A stretch of 64,000 nucleotides of DNA from positions 744,001 to 808,000 of the forward strand of contig NZ_CP093384.1 in assembly GCF_022655055.1 (NCBI RefSeq), read 5' to 3'. The position numbers were made by a program, and so were the translations under genes. Positions 56,105 to 64,000 of the stretch are shown one piece after another (positions within the stretch are counted from its first letter, which is position 1; each line of letters starts with the position of its first letter). The notes beneath the pieces are model-generated. The model saw only the letters and a list, made by a program, of their open reading frames with translations. It was not told where the DNA came from and made no database searches. This DNA comes from Vagococcus sp. CY52-2 (lineage in GTDB: Bacteria > Bacillota > Bacilli > Lactobacillales > Vagococcaceae).

Positions 56105-56219
56105 TAATAGATATAATTTGTGAAAAGATTAATAAAGTTGTTTATTTTTTTTATTAATCATGTTACAATAAATGTGTAAGAAAGATGATAAGTTTCTAAT
56201 TGGAAAGAGGAGATCATTT

Positions 56220-56678
56220 ATGGCAAAAACAATGACAGGTTTTAAATTTTATTTCAGAAATGGTGAAACATGGACAATAGACCGTGAATGCATTGGCGAT
56301 TTATGGATTAGTAAAGTATCAACAAGTTATGGACGTATCAATGGAAGTGATTTTCAAAAAATTAGACCATGTGAAGGGTTTAAAATTGAGATTTTAAGTG
56401 AAGCAGATCATGTCCAAACAGATGACATTAACTTAGGTGGATTAGAGTCAGGTATGTTTGAACGTGCGACAAAATATCAAGATATTGAAAAAATGGATAT
56501 TGTTTTTGATGATGGAACAAGTGATTTAATTTACTTCCCATATAAAGATAAAGAGACACCTGGTCAAGAAGGATTAGATAATGTTCATCAAACAACAAAA
56601 ATATCTAAAAATGGTCATTTATATATTGTTATTGATGAAAAAAAATCAGTTGATGAGGTTTATGGAGAATTTTTATAA
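56220..56678 (+). CDS. Conserved protein of unknown function
   Basis: This 152-residue soluble protein begins MAKTMTGFKFYFRNGETWTI and carries a beta-rich pattern (DLWISKVSTSYGRI, YLYF-like strands) and an acidic C-terminus. I know similar proteins only as unannotated ones in enterococci and relatives. ATG 56220 has AAAGAGGAG upstream; the open frame to 56172 does not. It has its own strong terminator. Confidence 0.7.
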   Translation: MAKTMTGFKFYFRNGETWTIDRECIGDLWISKVSTSYGRINGSDFQKIRPCEGFKIEILSEADHVQTDDINLGGLESGMFERATKYQDIEKMDIVFDDGTSDLIYFPYKDKETPGQEGLDNVHQTTKISKNGHLYIVIDEKKSVDEVYGEFL

Positions 56679-56697
56679 AATTAAATTATGTTTAGTT

Positions 56698-56732
56698 AAA
56701 GAGTTATGTCACTTTGACATAACTCTTTTTTA
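56698..56732 (+). terminator. Terminator after the conserved protein gene
   Basis: AAAGAGTTATGTCA (56698-56711) pairs with TGACATAACTCTTT (56715-56728), loop CTT, then T residues. Confidence 0.92.
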
Positions 56733-56763
56733 TGTTTTTAAATTCACAAGGAACTCTAAAAAA

Positions 56764-57203
56764 ATGCATGCAAAAATAATTAAAAAACACGCAAATACCT
56801 TTATTATATTGATATTAGTGTGACAAAATATTGGAAAGATAATCAAGATAAACACAATACACGCCCAACGAGCATTAAAGTTCAACTCTATGCAGATGGT
56901 AAGAAAAGTGATGAAGCTGTTGAATTGAATGAGGGCAATCGTTGGACATGTACATGGAACAAATTCGTCAAAAAAGAAAATGGAAAAACAATTGATTATA
57001 CAGTGAAAGAAATAAGGAAAGTACCAGGTTATACAAAAAGTGTGAATGACACGAATATTGGTCACATCATTATTACCAATACTTTAAATAATAAGTCCCA
57101 TAATAGTCTACCAAACACTGGTGAAAAGAATGATATTCTACTATTTATAAGTGAATTAGTTATCCTTATGATTAGTGCGATAGTTATCTGGTATGTGAAG
57201 TAA
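56764..57203 (+). pseudogene. Remnant of a CnaB-domain LPXTG surface protein
   Basis: The + strand retains only the end of a wall-anchored adhesin. From about 56811 the frame reads one CnaB-type domain (IDISVTKYWKDNQD, SIKVQLYADGKKS, VKEIRKVPGYTKS), then LPNTGEK, a hydrophobic segment and the tail WYVK, the sortase signal. An in-frame stop lies at 56781. Just upstream, in another frame, AAGGA and ATG 56764 begin a signal-like stretch (MHAKIIKKHANTFIILILV) that stops at 56821. I read this as a large internal deletion joining the first and last parts out of frame. Normal CnaB adhesins have many hundreds of residues. Confidence 0.75.
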
Positions 57204-57258
57204 CATAGAGTAAAAGAATAATACGACGTCCTCAGCTATTTAGTAACTGAAGGGGTGT

Positions 57259-57693
57259 TTAGTTGAGTTCTTTTTCTAGTAACACACAGATAATACCATC
57301 TTCGATGAATTCATCAGAGACCACTTGGTAACCTAATTTTTGATAAAAACCAATGGCTTGCTTTTCACCATGAACCCGAGACAGCGTACAGTGTTGTTTT
57401 TTACCAATTTGTTCTAGCTCTAAAATGAGTCGCCTACCAAGTCCTTGGTTACGCATCATTTTGTGGACACATAACCTATCTGGACGTAAAGTAGTCTCGT
57501 CATCTTGTTGGTATCTAATCGTTCCAACAGGACTTTTATCATGATAGATGACTAGATAAAAGGTGCTATCGATATCGAGGTCATCAAATTCAGATTTTAA
57601 GGATATGCCTTGTTCCTGGACGAAGACCAGTGTTCTTAAATAAAATGCAGCAGCTTTGTTCCAAGGGGCGTTATTAAAGACAATTTGAATCAT
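57259..57693 (-). CDS. GNAT family N-acetyltransferase
   Basis: The 144-residue protein has the GNAT fold: VGTIRYQQDDE, the acetyl-CoA motif LCVHKMMRNQGLGRRLI (Q/RxxGxG/A form) and GFYQKLGYQVVSDEF near the end. It is like ElaA/YjcF-type acetyltransferases of unknown substrate. AAGGAGAG precedes the ATG on the minus strand. It is divergent from the hydrolase gene. Confidence 0.88.
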   Translation of the reverse strand: MIQIVFNNAPWNKAAAFYLRTLVFVQEQGISLKSEFDDLDIDSTFYLVIYHDKSPVGTIRYQQDDETTLRPDRLCVHKMMRNQGLGRRLILELEQIGKKQHCTLSRVHGEKQAIGFYQKLGYQVVSDEFIEDGIICVLLEKELN

Positions 57694-57761
57694 ATGATTC
57701 TCTCCTTTTCAAATAGATAGTTTCAGTGTATCATACTACTATCTGAATGTTGGAGGTAAGT

Positions 57762-58682
57762 ATGAAAAAGGTATTAATTTATGGACTAGTGATTCTAGTT
57801 ATTGTAATTATTATAGGGCTAGGTGCAGGAGTTAATTATTTATTTAACTATGCAGTTGTAGCAGGGAAAAAAGATTTTATTAATGACGTAAAACAAGAAA
57901 AAATTGACAAAGATTGGCAGTTTTCAGCAAATCATTTAAGTGAATGGACAATAAACAGTGATGATGGATTAAAGTTAGTCGCTAAAAAAGTCACACATGA
58001 TACACCAAGTAAAAAAGTTGCGATTGTAGCTCATGGCTATATGGGGAAAAGTGATCTTATGGGGCAATATGCTCAACTGTTTTATGATGATGGGTTTGAT
58101 GTATTGGTGCCAGATAATCGTGCTCATGGGAAGAGTGAAGGAAAATATGTGGGATTTGGCTGGTTAGATCGAAACGATTATGTGAAGTGGATTAACACAG
58201 TGATAAAAGAATATGGTGAACAGGTTGACATTGTTCTGTATGGTTTAAGCATGGGAGCAGCAACTGTTATGATGACAAGTGGTGAGAAGTTACCAGAGCA
58301 AGTGAAGGTCATCATTGAAGATTGTGGGTATGATTCAGTAAACAATGAGTTGGCTTTTCAGTTAAACGATATGTTTCATCTGCCATCTTTTCCAATGATT
58401 CCACTAGCTTCTGGTTACACGAAACTTCGTGCTGGGTATTCATTTAGTGAAGCGAGTGCTGTCAAACAATTAGAAAAAAATAGATTACCAATGTTATTTA
58501 TCCATGGAGATCAAGATGATTTTGTTCCCAAAGAAATGGTTTATGAGGTATATAATGCCACAAAAGGACCGAAAGAATTAGTTATTTTCGAAGGAGCAAA
58601 ACATGCAGATTCGTTAAAAAAACACCCGGAAGAATACAAAAAAACAATCGAAACTTTTTTAGCGAAGTATCTGCCAAAATAG
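57762..58682 (+). CDS. Membrane-anchored alpha/beta hydrolase
   Basis: This 306-residue serine hydrolase has one N-terminal membrane segment (about 3-25, VLIYGLVILVIVIIIGLGAG), probably a signal anchor placing the catalytic domain outside. The nucleophile is in LYGLSMGAAT, the acid in HGDQDDFVPKEM and the His in FEGAKHADSL; the oxyanion region is VAHGYMGKS. It resembles the YfhR/Bem46-type family of Firmicutes. GGAGGTA precedes the ATG. Substrate unknown. Confidence 0.85.
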   Translation: MKKVLIYGLVILVIVIIIGLGAGVNYLFNYAVVAGKKDFINDVKQEKIDKDWQFSANHLSEWTINSDDGLKLVAKKVTHDTPSKKVAIVAHGYMGKSDLMGQYAQLFYDDGFDVLVPDNRAHGKSEGKYVGFGWLDRNDYVKWINTVIKEYGEQVDIVLYGLSMGAATVMMTSGEKLPEQVKVIIEDCGYDSVNNELAFQLNDMFHLPSFPMIPLASGYTKLRAGYSFSEASAVKQLEKNRLPMLFIHGDQDDFVPKEMVYEVYNATKGPKELVIFEGAKHADSLKKHPEEYKKTIETFLAKYLPK

Positions 58683-58692
58683 GTAAGACGCA

Positions 58693-58721
58693 TTGACAGG
58701 TAGAGGTTTTTTCATTATAAT
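58693..58721 (+). promoter_or_regulatory. alaS promoter
   Basis: A full consensus promoter: TTGACA (58693-58698), 17 bases, TATAAT (58716-58721). Confidence 0.88.
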
Positions 58722-58727
58722 TTATAT

Positions 58728-58947
58728 GCAACTTAAGGACATATTTTTAAATGATTAAATGAATCAGAGAGCGCTTGTTTGGTGAGAGAGTGCAACTAAT
58801 TTAAAAATGCTCCCTTATGACTTTGATAGTAACCTATCACGTGTTTTCGCGTTAAGAAAGTAAAAGAGGTAATGACTGTCAAAGCATCATTGCAATCAAG
58901 GTGGTACCGCGGTAAACGTCCTTGACTGCATGGGTGCTTTTTTATTA
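58728..58947 (+). ncRNA. T-box leader of alaS (tRNA-Ala responsive)
   Basis: The T-box sequence AAGGTGGTACCGCGG lies at 58899-58913. Upstream is a stem I region with GAATCAGAGAGCGC, GGTGAGAGAGTGC and a likely Ala specifier GCT at 58809-58811. Downstream, AGCATCATTGCAATCAAGG (58883-58901) can pair with CCTTGACTGCATGGGTGCT (58920-58938), followed by T6, to form the terminator. Uncharged tRNA-Ala should block it and allow alaS expression. Confidence 0.92.
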
Positions 58948-58965
58948 TTTTTAGGAGGAATATGA

Positions 58966-61611
58966 ATGAAACAATTATCAAGTAGTCAGGTTAGACAATT
59001 ATTTTTAGATTTTTTTGAAACAAAAGGGCATAAAATTGAACCAAGTGCCTCTCTTGTCCCAATTGATGATCCAACCTTGTTATGGATTAACTCTGGTGTG
59101 GCGACATTAAAAAAATATTTTGATGGGTCTGTTGTACCTGAAAATCCAAGAATTACTAACGCTCAAAAAAGTATTCGTACTAATGATATTGAAAATGTTG
59201 GGAAAACAGCGCGTCATCATACGATGTTTGAAATGTTAGGAAACTTCTCAGTAGGAGACTACTTTAAAAACGAAGCGATCCATTGGGCTTGGGAATTATT
59301 AACAGGTGAAAAATGGTTTGGTTTGGATAAAGATAAATTATATGTGACGGTTCATCCTGATGATGAAGAAGCATTTCGTATTTGGCATGAAGAAGTCGGC
59401 TTACCAAAAGAGTCTATTGTTAAATTAGAAGAAAACTTCTGGGATATTGGGGCTGGTCCATGTGGTCCAAACTCTGAAATATTTTTTGATAGAGGACAAG
59501 AATACAATGATGTGGCAGAAGATGACCCAGAAAATTACCCAGGTGGCGAAAATGAACGCTATTTAGAAATTTGGAACTTAGTATTCTCAGAATTTAATCA
59601 TACTGAAAACAATGAGTATTTACCATTGCCACATAAAAACATTGATACGGGGATGGGATTAGAACGTATGGTGTCTATTTTCCAAGATGCTAAAACAAAC
59701 TTTGAAACAGATTTATTTATTCCAATCATTGAAGCAACTCAAAAAATGTCTGATGGCAAAGAATATGGTAAAGATAGCGCAACAGATACGTCTTTCAAAG
59801 TCATTGCTGATCATATTCGTGCGGTATCATTTGCAATTGGCGATGGGGCGTTGCCATCAAATGAAGGGCGTGGTTATGTCTTACGTCGATTGATTCGTCG
59901 TGCGGTGATGCATGGTAAAAAACTAGGAATTGATAAAGCCTTTTTAGTTGATTTAGTGCCTGTTGTTGGACAAATTATGGAAAGTTATTACCCAGAAATT
60001 GTCGAAAAACAAGACTTTATTCAAAAAGTCATCAAAACAGAGGAAGAAAGATTCCACGAAACAATTAATGATGGTTTATCCATTATCAGCGACTTAATCA
60101 AAGACATGAAAGCAGCTAATCAAACTGTTTTATCCGGTAAAGATATCTTTAAATTATATGATACCTATGGCTTCCCAGTAGAATTGACCGAAGAGATGGC
60201 TCAAGACGAAGGATTAAGTGTGGATCACGAAGGATTTGAAGTCGAAATGACGGCTCAAAGAGATCGTGCTCGTGCGGCTCGTTCGAAAGAAGAGTCAATG
60301 TCTGTTCAATCTTCTCTATTAACTGATATTAAAGTAGTGAGTGAATTTGTGGGCTATACGGAAGACACAGTGGATGCTAAATTAATGGTGATTATCCAAG
60401 ATGATGAGATTAAAGAGGCGACAACTGAAGGTAATGCGCAATTAATTTTTGGTCAAACACCTTTCTATGCTGAGATGGGTGGACAAGTGGCTGATAAAGG
60501 GTCAATTTATAATGCAGCAGGTGATTTGGTTGCCAATGTGGTAAACGTTAAAAAAGCACCAAATGGCCAATCATTACATCAAGTGGAAGTGTTTGGTGAA
60601 TTAAAAACAGACGACACATATCAATTAGTGATTGATAAAGAATTACGTCAACGCATCACAAAAAATCATACAGCGACTCACTTATTACATCGTGCGTTAA
60701 AAGATGTATTGGGAGAGCATGCTAATCAAGCAGGGTCACTTGTTGCACCAGGTTATTTACGTTTTGACTTTACTCATTTTGAACAAGTGACTCCTGACGA
60801 GTTAAAACAAATGGAAGAAATCGTGAACGAAAAAATTTGGGCACACTTACCAGTTGTCACAGTTGAAACAGATATTGATTCAGCAAAAGAGATGGGCGCG
60901 ATGGCACTATTCGGTGAAAAATATGGTAAAAATGTTCGTGTGGTAAATGTTGATGGTTACTCTATCGAATTATGTGGTGGGGTTCATGTAAGCAACACTT
61001 CTGATATTGGGGTTTTCAAAATTGTTTCTGAATCAGGAATTGGTGCAGGTGTTCGACGTATCGAAGCTGTGACAAGTAAAGAAGCCTATGAAGCCTTTAG
61101 AGAAGAAGAAGGATTACTCCGTCAAGTAGCTAAATGTGTTAAAGCACCTCAACTAAAAGATACTGTTCAACGTGTGGAACAATTACAAGAACAATTAAAA
61201 CAAGCACAAAAAGAAGTAGAACAATTAAGTGCAAAATTAGCTAACGCTGAAGCAGAAGATGTGTTTAAGGACATCAAAGAAGTAGATGGCGTGACTTATA
61301 TTGCGTCAAAAGTCGCTGTCAAAGACATGAACCAATTACGTCAATTAGCTGACCAATGGAAACAAAAATCACTATCTGATATTTTAGTCTTAGGATTAGT
61401 ACAAGGCGAGAAAGTTAACTTACTTGTCAGTATGACAAAAGAGATGAATGATCAAGGATTAAAATCAGGTGATTTAATCAAAGCAATCGCGCCACTTGTT
61501 GGCGGTGGCGGTGGTGGTCGTCCTGACATGGCTCAAGCGGGTGGTAAAAATCCAGAAGGGTTACAATCAGCAATTGATTCAGTAGAATCATGGATTAAAG
61601 AACATAAATAA
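58966..61611 (+). CDS. alaS: Alanyl-tRNA synthetase
   Basis: AlaS charges tRNA-Ala. The 881 residues include the class II catalytic core ([46 protein letters not shown]), the editing domain with [11 protein letters not shown] and the Cys in [15 protein letters not shown], a coiled coil (about 720-760) and the C-Ala domain ([15 protein letters not shown]). Length and order are normal. AGGAGG precedes ATG 58966, and the T-box in the leader supports the identity. Confidence 0.98.
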   Translation: MKQLSSSQVRQLFLDFFETKGHKIEPSASLVPIDDPTLLWINSGVATLKKYFDGSVVPENPRITNAQKSIRTNDIENVGKTARHHTMFEMLGNFSVGDYFKNEAIHWAWELLTGEKWFGLDKDKLYVTVHPDDEEAFRIWHEEVGLPKESIVKLEENFWDIGAGPCGPNSEIFFDRGQEYNDVAEDDPENYPGGENERYLEIWNLVFSEFNHTENNEYLPLPHKNIDTGMGLERMVSIFQDAKTNFETDLFIPIIEATQKMSDGKEYGKDSATDTSFKVIADHIRAVSFAIGDGALPSNEGRGYVLRRLIRRAVMHGKKLGIDKAFLVDLVPVVGQIMESYYPEIVEKQDFIQKVIKTEEERFHETINDGLSIISDLIKDMKAANQTVLSGKDIFKLYDTYGFPVELTEEMAQDEGLSVDHEGFEVEMTAQRDRARAARSKEESMSVQSSLLTDIKVVSEFVGYTEDTVDAKLMVIIQDDEIKEATTEGNAQLIFGQTPFYAEMGGQVADKGSIYNAAGDLVANVVNVKKAPNGQSLHQVEVFGELKTDDTYQLVIDKELRQRITKNHTATHLLHRALKDVLGEHANQAGSLVAPGYLRFDFTHFEQVTPDELKQMEEIVNEKIWAHLPVVTVETDIDSAKEMGAMALFGEKYGKNVRVVNVDGYSIELCGGVHVSNTSDIGVFKIVSESGIGAGVRRIEAVTSKEAYEAFREEEGLLRQVAKCVKAPQLKDTVQRVEQLQEQLKQAQKEVEQLSAKLANAEAEDVFKDIKEVDGVTYIASKVAVKDMNQLRQLADQWKQKSLSDILVLGLVQGEKVNLLVSMTKEMNDQGLKSGDLIKAIAPLVGGGGGGRPDMAQAGGKNPEGLQSAIDSVESWIKEHK

Positions 61612-61617
61612 TTATTT

Positions 61618-61655
61618 AACTGGTTGTTATTTTTGACGTGACAACCAGTTTTTTC
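61618..61655 (+). terminator. Terminator after alaS
   Basis: AACTGGTTGT (61619-61628) pairs with ACAACCAGTT (61641-61650), followed by TTTT. Confidence 0.88.
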
Positions 61656-61693
61656 GGCTCTTTGTCAAATAGGACTGATGAGTTAAATCTATA

Positions 61694-61736
61694 AGATGAT
61701 GAATTTGAGGGTAATCTCAGATTTATCATCTTTTTT
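61694..61736 (+). terminator. Second hairpin before the IS element
   Basis: AGATGAT (61694-61700) pairs with ATCATCT (61725-61731), inner GAG/CTC, then T6. No gene lies between this and the alaS terminator, so it may belong to a lost gene or guard the IS element from readthrough. Confidence 0.6.
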
Positions 61737-61749
61737 ATATGTATTGAAA

Positions 61750-61770
61750 ACCACCTGCTATGCGGGTGGT
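61750..61770 (+). repeat. Left-end hairpin of the IS200 element
   Basis: ACCACCTGC (61750-61758) pairs with GCGGGTGGT (61762-61770), one T-G pair, loop TAT. Such subterminal hairpins are the TnpA binding sites in this family. Confidence 0.8.
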
Positions 61771-61869
61771 TCTAAAAAGCTTCCAGCGCGGCATTAAAAA
61801 ATCCTCTTAAAATGATAAGATAGGCTTGTTTTCCCGACCACAAACTATCAAATCACAAGGAGGTTCCTT

Positions 61870-62304
61870 ATGAAAAAGGACACTCAAAGTTTATCACACA
61901 CAACATGGAAATGTAAGTATCACATAGTTTTTGCACAAAAGTATAGACGCCAAATAATTTATGGAGAATATAATAAAAGTGTTGAAATCATAGAAGCTAA
62001 TGCCTGTAAGGATTACATACATATGTTAGTAAGCATTCCACCTAAACTTAGTGTTTTTGGTTTTATAGGTTATTTAAAAGGAAAAAGTAGTTTAATGATT
62101 TTTGATAGACATGCAGAGCTAAAATATCGTGATGGAAACAGAAAATTTTGGTGTCGAGGTTATTATGTAGATACGGTTGGAAGAAATAAAAGGCAAATTG
62201 AAGAATACATAAGAAATCAAATTCAAGAAGATTATGTAGCAGATCAGCTTACATTATTTGAAGAATGTGATCCATTTACTGGAGAAAAAAATAAAAAGAA
62301 ATAA
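61870..62304 (+). pseudogene. tnpA: IS200/IS605 transposase TnpA, damaged active site
   Basis: The 144-residue frame is a Y1 HUH transposase: TTWKCKYHIVFAQKYRRQ, IPPKLSVFGFIGYLKGKSSLMIF, GNRKFWCRGYYVDTVGRN and the tyrosine helix IEEYIRNQ (Tyr113). Two defects are seen. The HUH motif reads Tyr49-Ile-His51 where the family has His-x-His. Between IIYGE and VEIIEA about a dozen residues of the usual first helix are missing. AAGGAGG lies before the ATG. The frame is open but the enzyme is likely dead. Confidence 0.8.
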
Positions 62305-62316
62305 TAGCTAATCTTT

Positions 62317-62434
62317 TTAGGATTAGCGAGTAAACGTGGTGCACGAGGGGAAACCCTTCGGTAAGCCTTTTAGGCTTAGGCCGGGAAAAGAGGCTTTCAG
62401 CCGAAGAACAAACCTCCAGTTCACACTGGAGGTT
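62317..62434 (+). ncRNA. Folded RNA-like segment between tnpA and the IS right end
   Basis: A GC-rich stretch in an AT-rich genome holds several nested stems: TAAGCCT (62362-62368) with AGGCTTA (62372-62378); CTTCGG (62356-62361) with CCGAAG (62401-62406); GGCT (62392-62395) with AGCC (62399-62402), which competes with the former; and GGG/CCC at 62348-62356. No frame runs through it. Position next to the right end is where TnpB-type elements encode their guide RNA, but no tnpB is present. Confidence 0.45.
62411..62434 (+). repeat. Right-end hairpin of the IS200 element
   Basis: AACCTCCAGT (62411-62420) pairs with ACTGGAGGTT (62425-62434), loop TCAC, then TTT. It may also stop transcription from tnpA. 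Confidence 0.8.
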
Positions 62435-62511
62435 TTGATTTGATAATAATGAATAAATTTTAGAGTTAATTTAAGCAAACTACTTTTCAAAGTATTAAAA
62501 ATGAGTTACAT

Positions 62512-62523
62512 TTGACTGGTCAA
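62512..62523 (+). promoter_or_regulatory. Possible MarR operator
   Basis: TTGAC-TG-GTCAA is a 5-2-5 palindrome 34 bases before the MarR gene. MarR proteins usually bind such sites in their own promoters. Confidence 0.5.
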
Positions 62524-62556
62524 CTATTGATTAATCACACATGAAAGGAGTAATAG

Positions 62557-62964
62557 ATGAATTTAAGAAAATTTAGCAAACTATTATATCAACTTAAACT
62601 TGCCAATCAAGAAATGACTACTAAATTTGAAAAAGAAACAGGATTTAGTATTACACGTTATGAATTAATGTTGTTTCTGAAAGAGAATGGACAGTGTTCG
62701 CAAACAAATTTGCAAAATGAGTTGAAAATAGATAGTGCTGCGGTCACTAGACATTTAAAGATTTTAGAAGAAAAAAATTATGTTATACGTGAAAGAAACA
62801 AAAATAATAATCGAGAAGTTGTTGTTAGAATTACAGAGAAGGCAACAAAAGAACTGGAACATTGTGAAAGAGAATTTAGTCATCCAAATAAAACGATGAT
62901 GTCGCCATTGAATGAGGAAGAAGAAAATACTCTACTAAATTTATTAACAAAATTAGTGAAATAA
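62557..62964 (+). CDS. MarR-family transcriptional regulator
   Basis: The 135-residue regulator has the winged helix at about residues 30-100: ITRYELMLFLKENGQCSQTNLQNELKIDSAAVTRHLKILEEKNYVIRERN. The helix order is typical of MarR. It sits before a broken quinone oxidoreductase-type gene and a nitroreductase, a set usually controlled by quinone- or oxidant-sensing MarR proteins. No Cys lies in the N-terminal helix; the single Cys residues (in GQCSQT and EHCERE) could sense redox change. GAAAGGAG precedes the ATG. Confidence 0.9.
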   Translation: MNLRKFSKLLYQLKLANQEMTTKFEKETGFSITRYELMLFLKENGQCSQTNLQNELKIDSAAVTRHLKILEEKNYVIRERNKNNNREVVVRITEKATKELEHCEREFSHPNKTMMSPLNEEEENTLLNLLTKLVK

Positions 62965-63002
62965 ATATAGGAAATTAGATTGGCGAATGAAGGAGAGGAC
63001 AG

Positions 63003-63494
63003 ATGTTTGCGTATCAAATAAAGCAATACGGAAAGCAAGAATAACTTTTTTTGAATGAAATACAAAAACCTGTACTGTCTAAGAATAGTATAATAATCAA
63101 AGTTCATTCAGCAAGTTTGAATCCAGTTGATTACAGAATTCGCAATGGTGATGCAAAATTTGTTTTGCGTTATTCAATGCGCTTGACACTGGGGCATGAT
63201 TTTTCAGGCGATATAGAAGCTGTGGATTCAAAAATTACACAATTTAGAGTAGGTGATTCTGTATACGGAAGAACACCGATGACAGGGGCTTTCCAAGAAT
63301 ACGTTGTTGTTGGTGAAAATGATATAGCAAAAGCATCAAAAAATCGTTCTTTTGTTGAATCGGAAAAATTGATTATTTCAATTCAAAAGATTTACCCTAT
63401 TTCAGAGATTAATACTGCTATGAAAGAAATAAGCAGCGGACGTGTGAAAAGGAAAATTGTAGTTGATTTTACGAATAAAGAGAGAAATGAGTAG
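63003..63494 (+). pseudogene. Broken zinc-type alcohol dehydrogenase/quinone oxidoreductase
   Basis: The frame starts at ATG 63003 (MFAYQIKQYGKQE), hits TAA at 63042 in codon 14, then continues in the same frame with the GroES-like domain (HSASLNPVDYRIRNGDAKF, LGHDFSGDIEAVDS, RVGDSVYGRTPMTGAFQEYVVV). After about KASKN it jumps to the family's C-terminal end (IYPISEINTAMKEISSGRVKRKIVVDF), so the Rossmann NADPH domain, some 160 residues, is gone. Two independent lesions mean it makes no working enzyme. Intact members reduce quinones with NADPH and are about 310-330 residues. Confidence 0.85.
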
Positions 63495-63571
63495 AATGAA
63501 GACTCATAAAAAGCGTAATAGCATAAATTGGTTTTTAAAAATTGTAAATATGAAATGGAAGAGGAAAGAAT

Positions 63572-64000
63572 ATGTCAAAAAATTTGGTAAACAATGATTT
63601 TTCAGAAATTATATTTGGAAGAAAGTCTGTTCGTGGATATGATGAAACAGTAAAAATATCTCATGAAGAAATGCTTGAAATGATTCAAGAAGCAACGACT
63701 GCACCATCATCAGTGAATATGCAACCTTGGCGTTTTGTCGTTGTTGAGAGTGATGAACAAAAATCTAAACTAAAACCATTAATTCGTTTCAATACAAAGC
63801 AAAATGATACTTCTTCAGCAATGGTTTTGATTTTTGGTGACATGCAATGCTATGAATTAGGGGAAGATATTTACAACCAAGCAGTTGAAGAAGGTAAAAT
63901 GCCAGCTGAAGTAAGAGACCAACAATTGGCTGCAATTATTCCATATTACAAAAGTTTTACTAAAGAACAAATGAATGATGTAGTAAAAATTGATTCAAGT
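63572..64000 (+). CDS. Nitroreductase family protein (3' end outside window)
   Basis: The 143 visible residues open a flavin-dependent NAD(P)H nitroreductase: IIFGRKSVRGYDETVKISHEEMLEMI, then EATTAPSSVNMQPWRFVVVES, the FMN-binding RxS and PSSxNxQPW motifs. AGAGGAAAG precedes ATG 63572. The frame is open to the window edge. It follows the MarR gene and the broken oxidoreductase, so it is probably a target of the same regulator. Confidence 0.9.
   Translation, partial: MSKNLVNNDFSEIIFGRKSVRGYDETVKISHEEMLEMIQEATTAPSSVNMQPWRFVVVESDEQKSKLKPLIRFNTKQNDTSSAMVLIFGDMQCYELGEDIYNQAVEEGKMPAEVRDQQLAAIIPYYKSFTKEQMNDVVKIDSS

Larger units (their letters stand above)
61741..62440 (+). mobile_element. IS200/IS605-type insertion element without tnpB, degenerate
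   Basis: A single tnpA gene is bracketed by imperfect palindromes near both ends: a left-end hairpin at 61750-61770 and a right-end hairpin at 62411-62434. There are no terminal inverted repeats, as is normal for this Y1 family, which moves as single-stranded DNA. Ends are approximate. The transposase is damaged (see tnpA), so it is probably immobile unless helped in trans. Confidence 0.8.

Noticed and set aside
56581-56823. 80-codon frame across the end of the conserved gene and its terminator
   Set aside because: It overlaps a conserved gene and a strong terminator; only its last 19 codons look like a true start, and they are treated under the LPXTG remnant.
56730-57065. Minus-strand hydrophobic frame opposite the LPXTG remnant
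   Set aside because: It is the complement of a recognisable CnaB domain; the Phe/Ile-rich composition is a by-product of Lys/Asn-rich + strand codons.

Overview
The window is a 64 kb piece of a low-GC Gram-positive chromosome. The gene content points to the order Lactobacillales, family Enterococcaceae, with Vagococcus or a close relative as the best guess. Support: AAGGAGG-type ribosome binding sites, FMN and T-box leaders, the atpDC-ywzB-murA-epuA order, the ferredoxin-ypbB-recQ-LysM-cmk-rpsA-der-hup order shared with Bacillus and enterococci, DUF2969 and EpuA proteins, and enterococcal-type L33 and OatA proteins. The genus is an inference. Almost everything is core chromosome, and most genes lie on the + strand.

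Layout. 1-4.1 kb: the end of the ATP synthase operon, then murA, a small EpuA protein and yidD. 4.1-9.4 kb: a branched-chain amino acid ABC transporter (livJHMGF) plus a CBS/ACT sensor protein, preceded by a CodY-like box. 9.5-11.1 kb: a DUF2969 protein, tRNA-Tyr and tRNA-Gln, a small orphan protein and a GntR regulator. 11-19.6 kb: a YigZ protein, a lipoprotein, a lipase-like hydrolase, comFA-comFC, hpf, an ABC-F ATPase, and thyA-folA. 19.7-27.4 kb: a class B penicillin-binding protein, rpmG, a 550-base gap with broken sequence, a small lipoprotein, a glutamine amidotransferase, and two drug-efflux-type MFS genes, one with a terminator in its leader. 27.4-36.7 kb: dnaE, pfkA-pyk, a NorA/EmeA-like pump, cvfB and fur. 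36.7-43.8 kb: a membrane protein, xerD-scpA-scpB-rluB, an FMN riboswitch with ribU, oatA and a ferredoxin. 43.8-51 kb: ypbB-recQ-LysM protein, cmk, rpsA, der, hup. 51-58.7 kb: a GlsB-type membrane protein, a TPR protein with reoY, a YitT protein, a MazG-like protein, cca, a thioesterase, a decayed LPXTG adhesin, a GNAT enzyme and an alpha/beta hydrolase. 58.7-64 kb: T-box-controlled alaS, a degenerate IS200-type element, and a MarR / quinone reductase (broken) / nitroreductase locus cut by the window end.

How the parts connect. Cell-wall functions recur: MurA makes the first committed precursor, ReoY (52.6 kb) belongs to the family that adjusts MurA stability through ClpCP in other Firmicutes, the class B PBP crosslinks, and OatA acetylates the wall. 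Nutrient control is visible in four cis signals: a CodY-like box (branched-chain amino acids), a Fur box (iron), an FMN riboswitch (riboflavin) and a T-box (alanine). Stretches of recent change are few: 22.3-22.8 kb, 56.7-57.2 kb and 61.7-63.5 kb.

No CRISPR array, prophage, toxin-antitoxin pair or clear new defence system was seen. The best candidates for undescribed biology are the attenuator-like leader before the DHA2 transporter (about 23.96-24.11 kb) and a highly folded RNA-like segment between tnpA and the right end of the IS200 element (about 62.32-62.43 kb). All functional calls come from reading sequence against remembered families; no database search was run.
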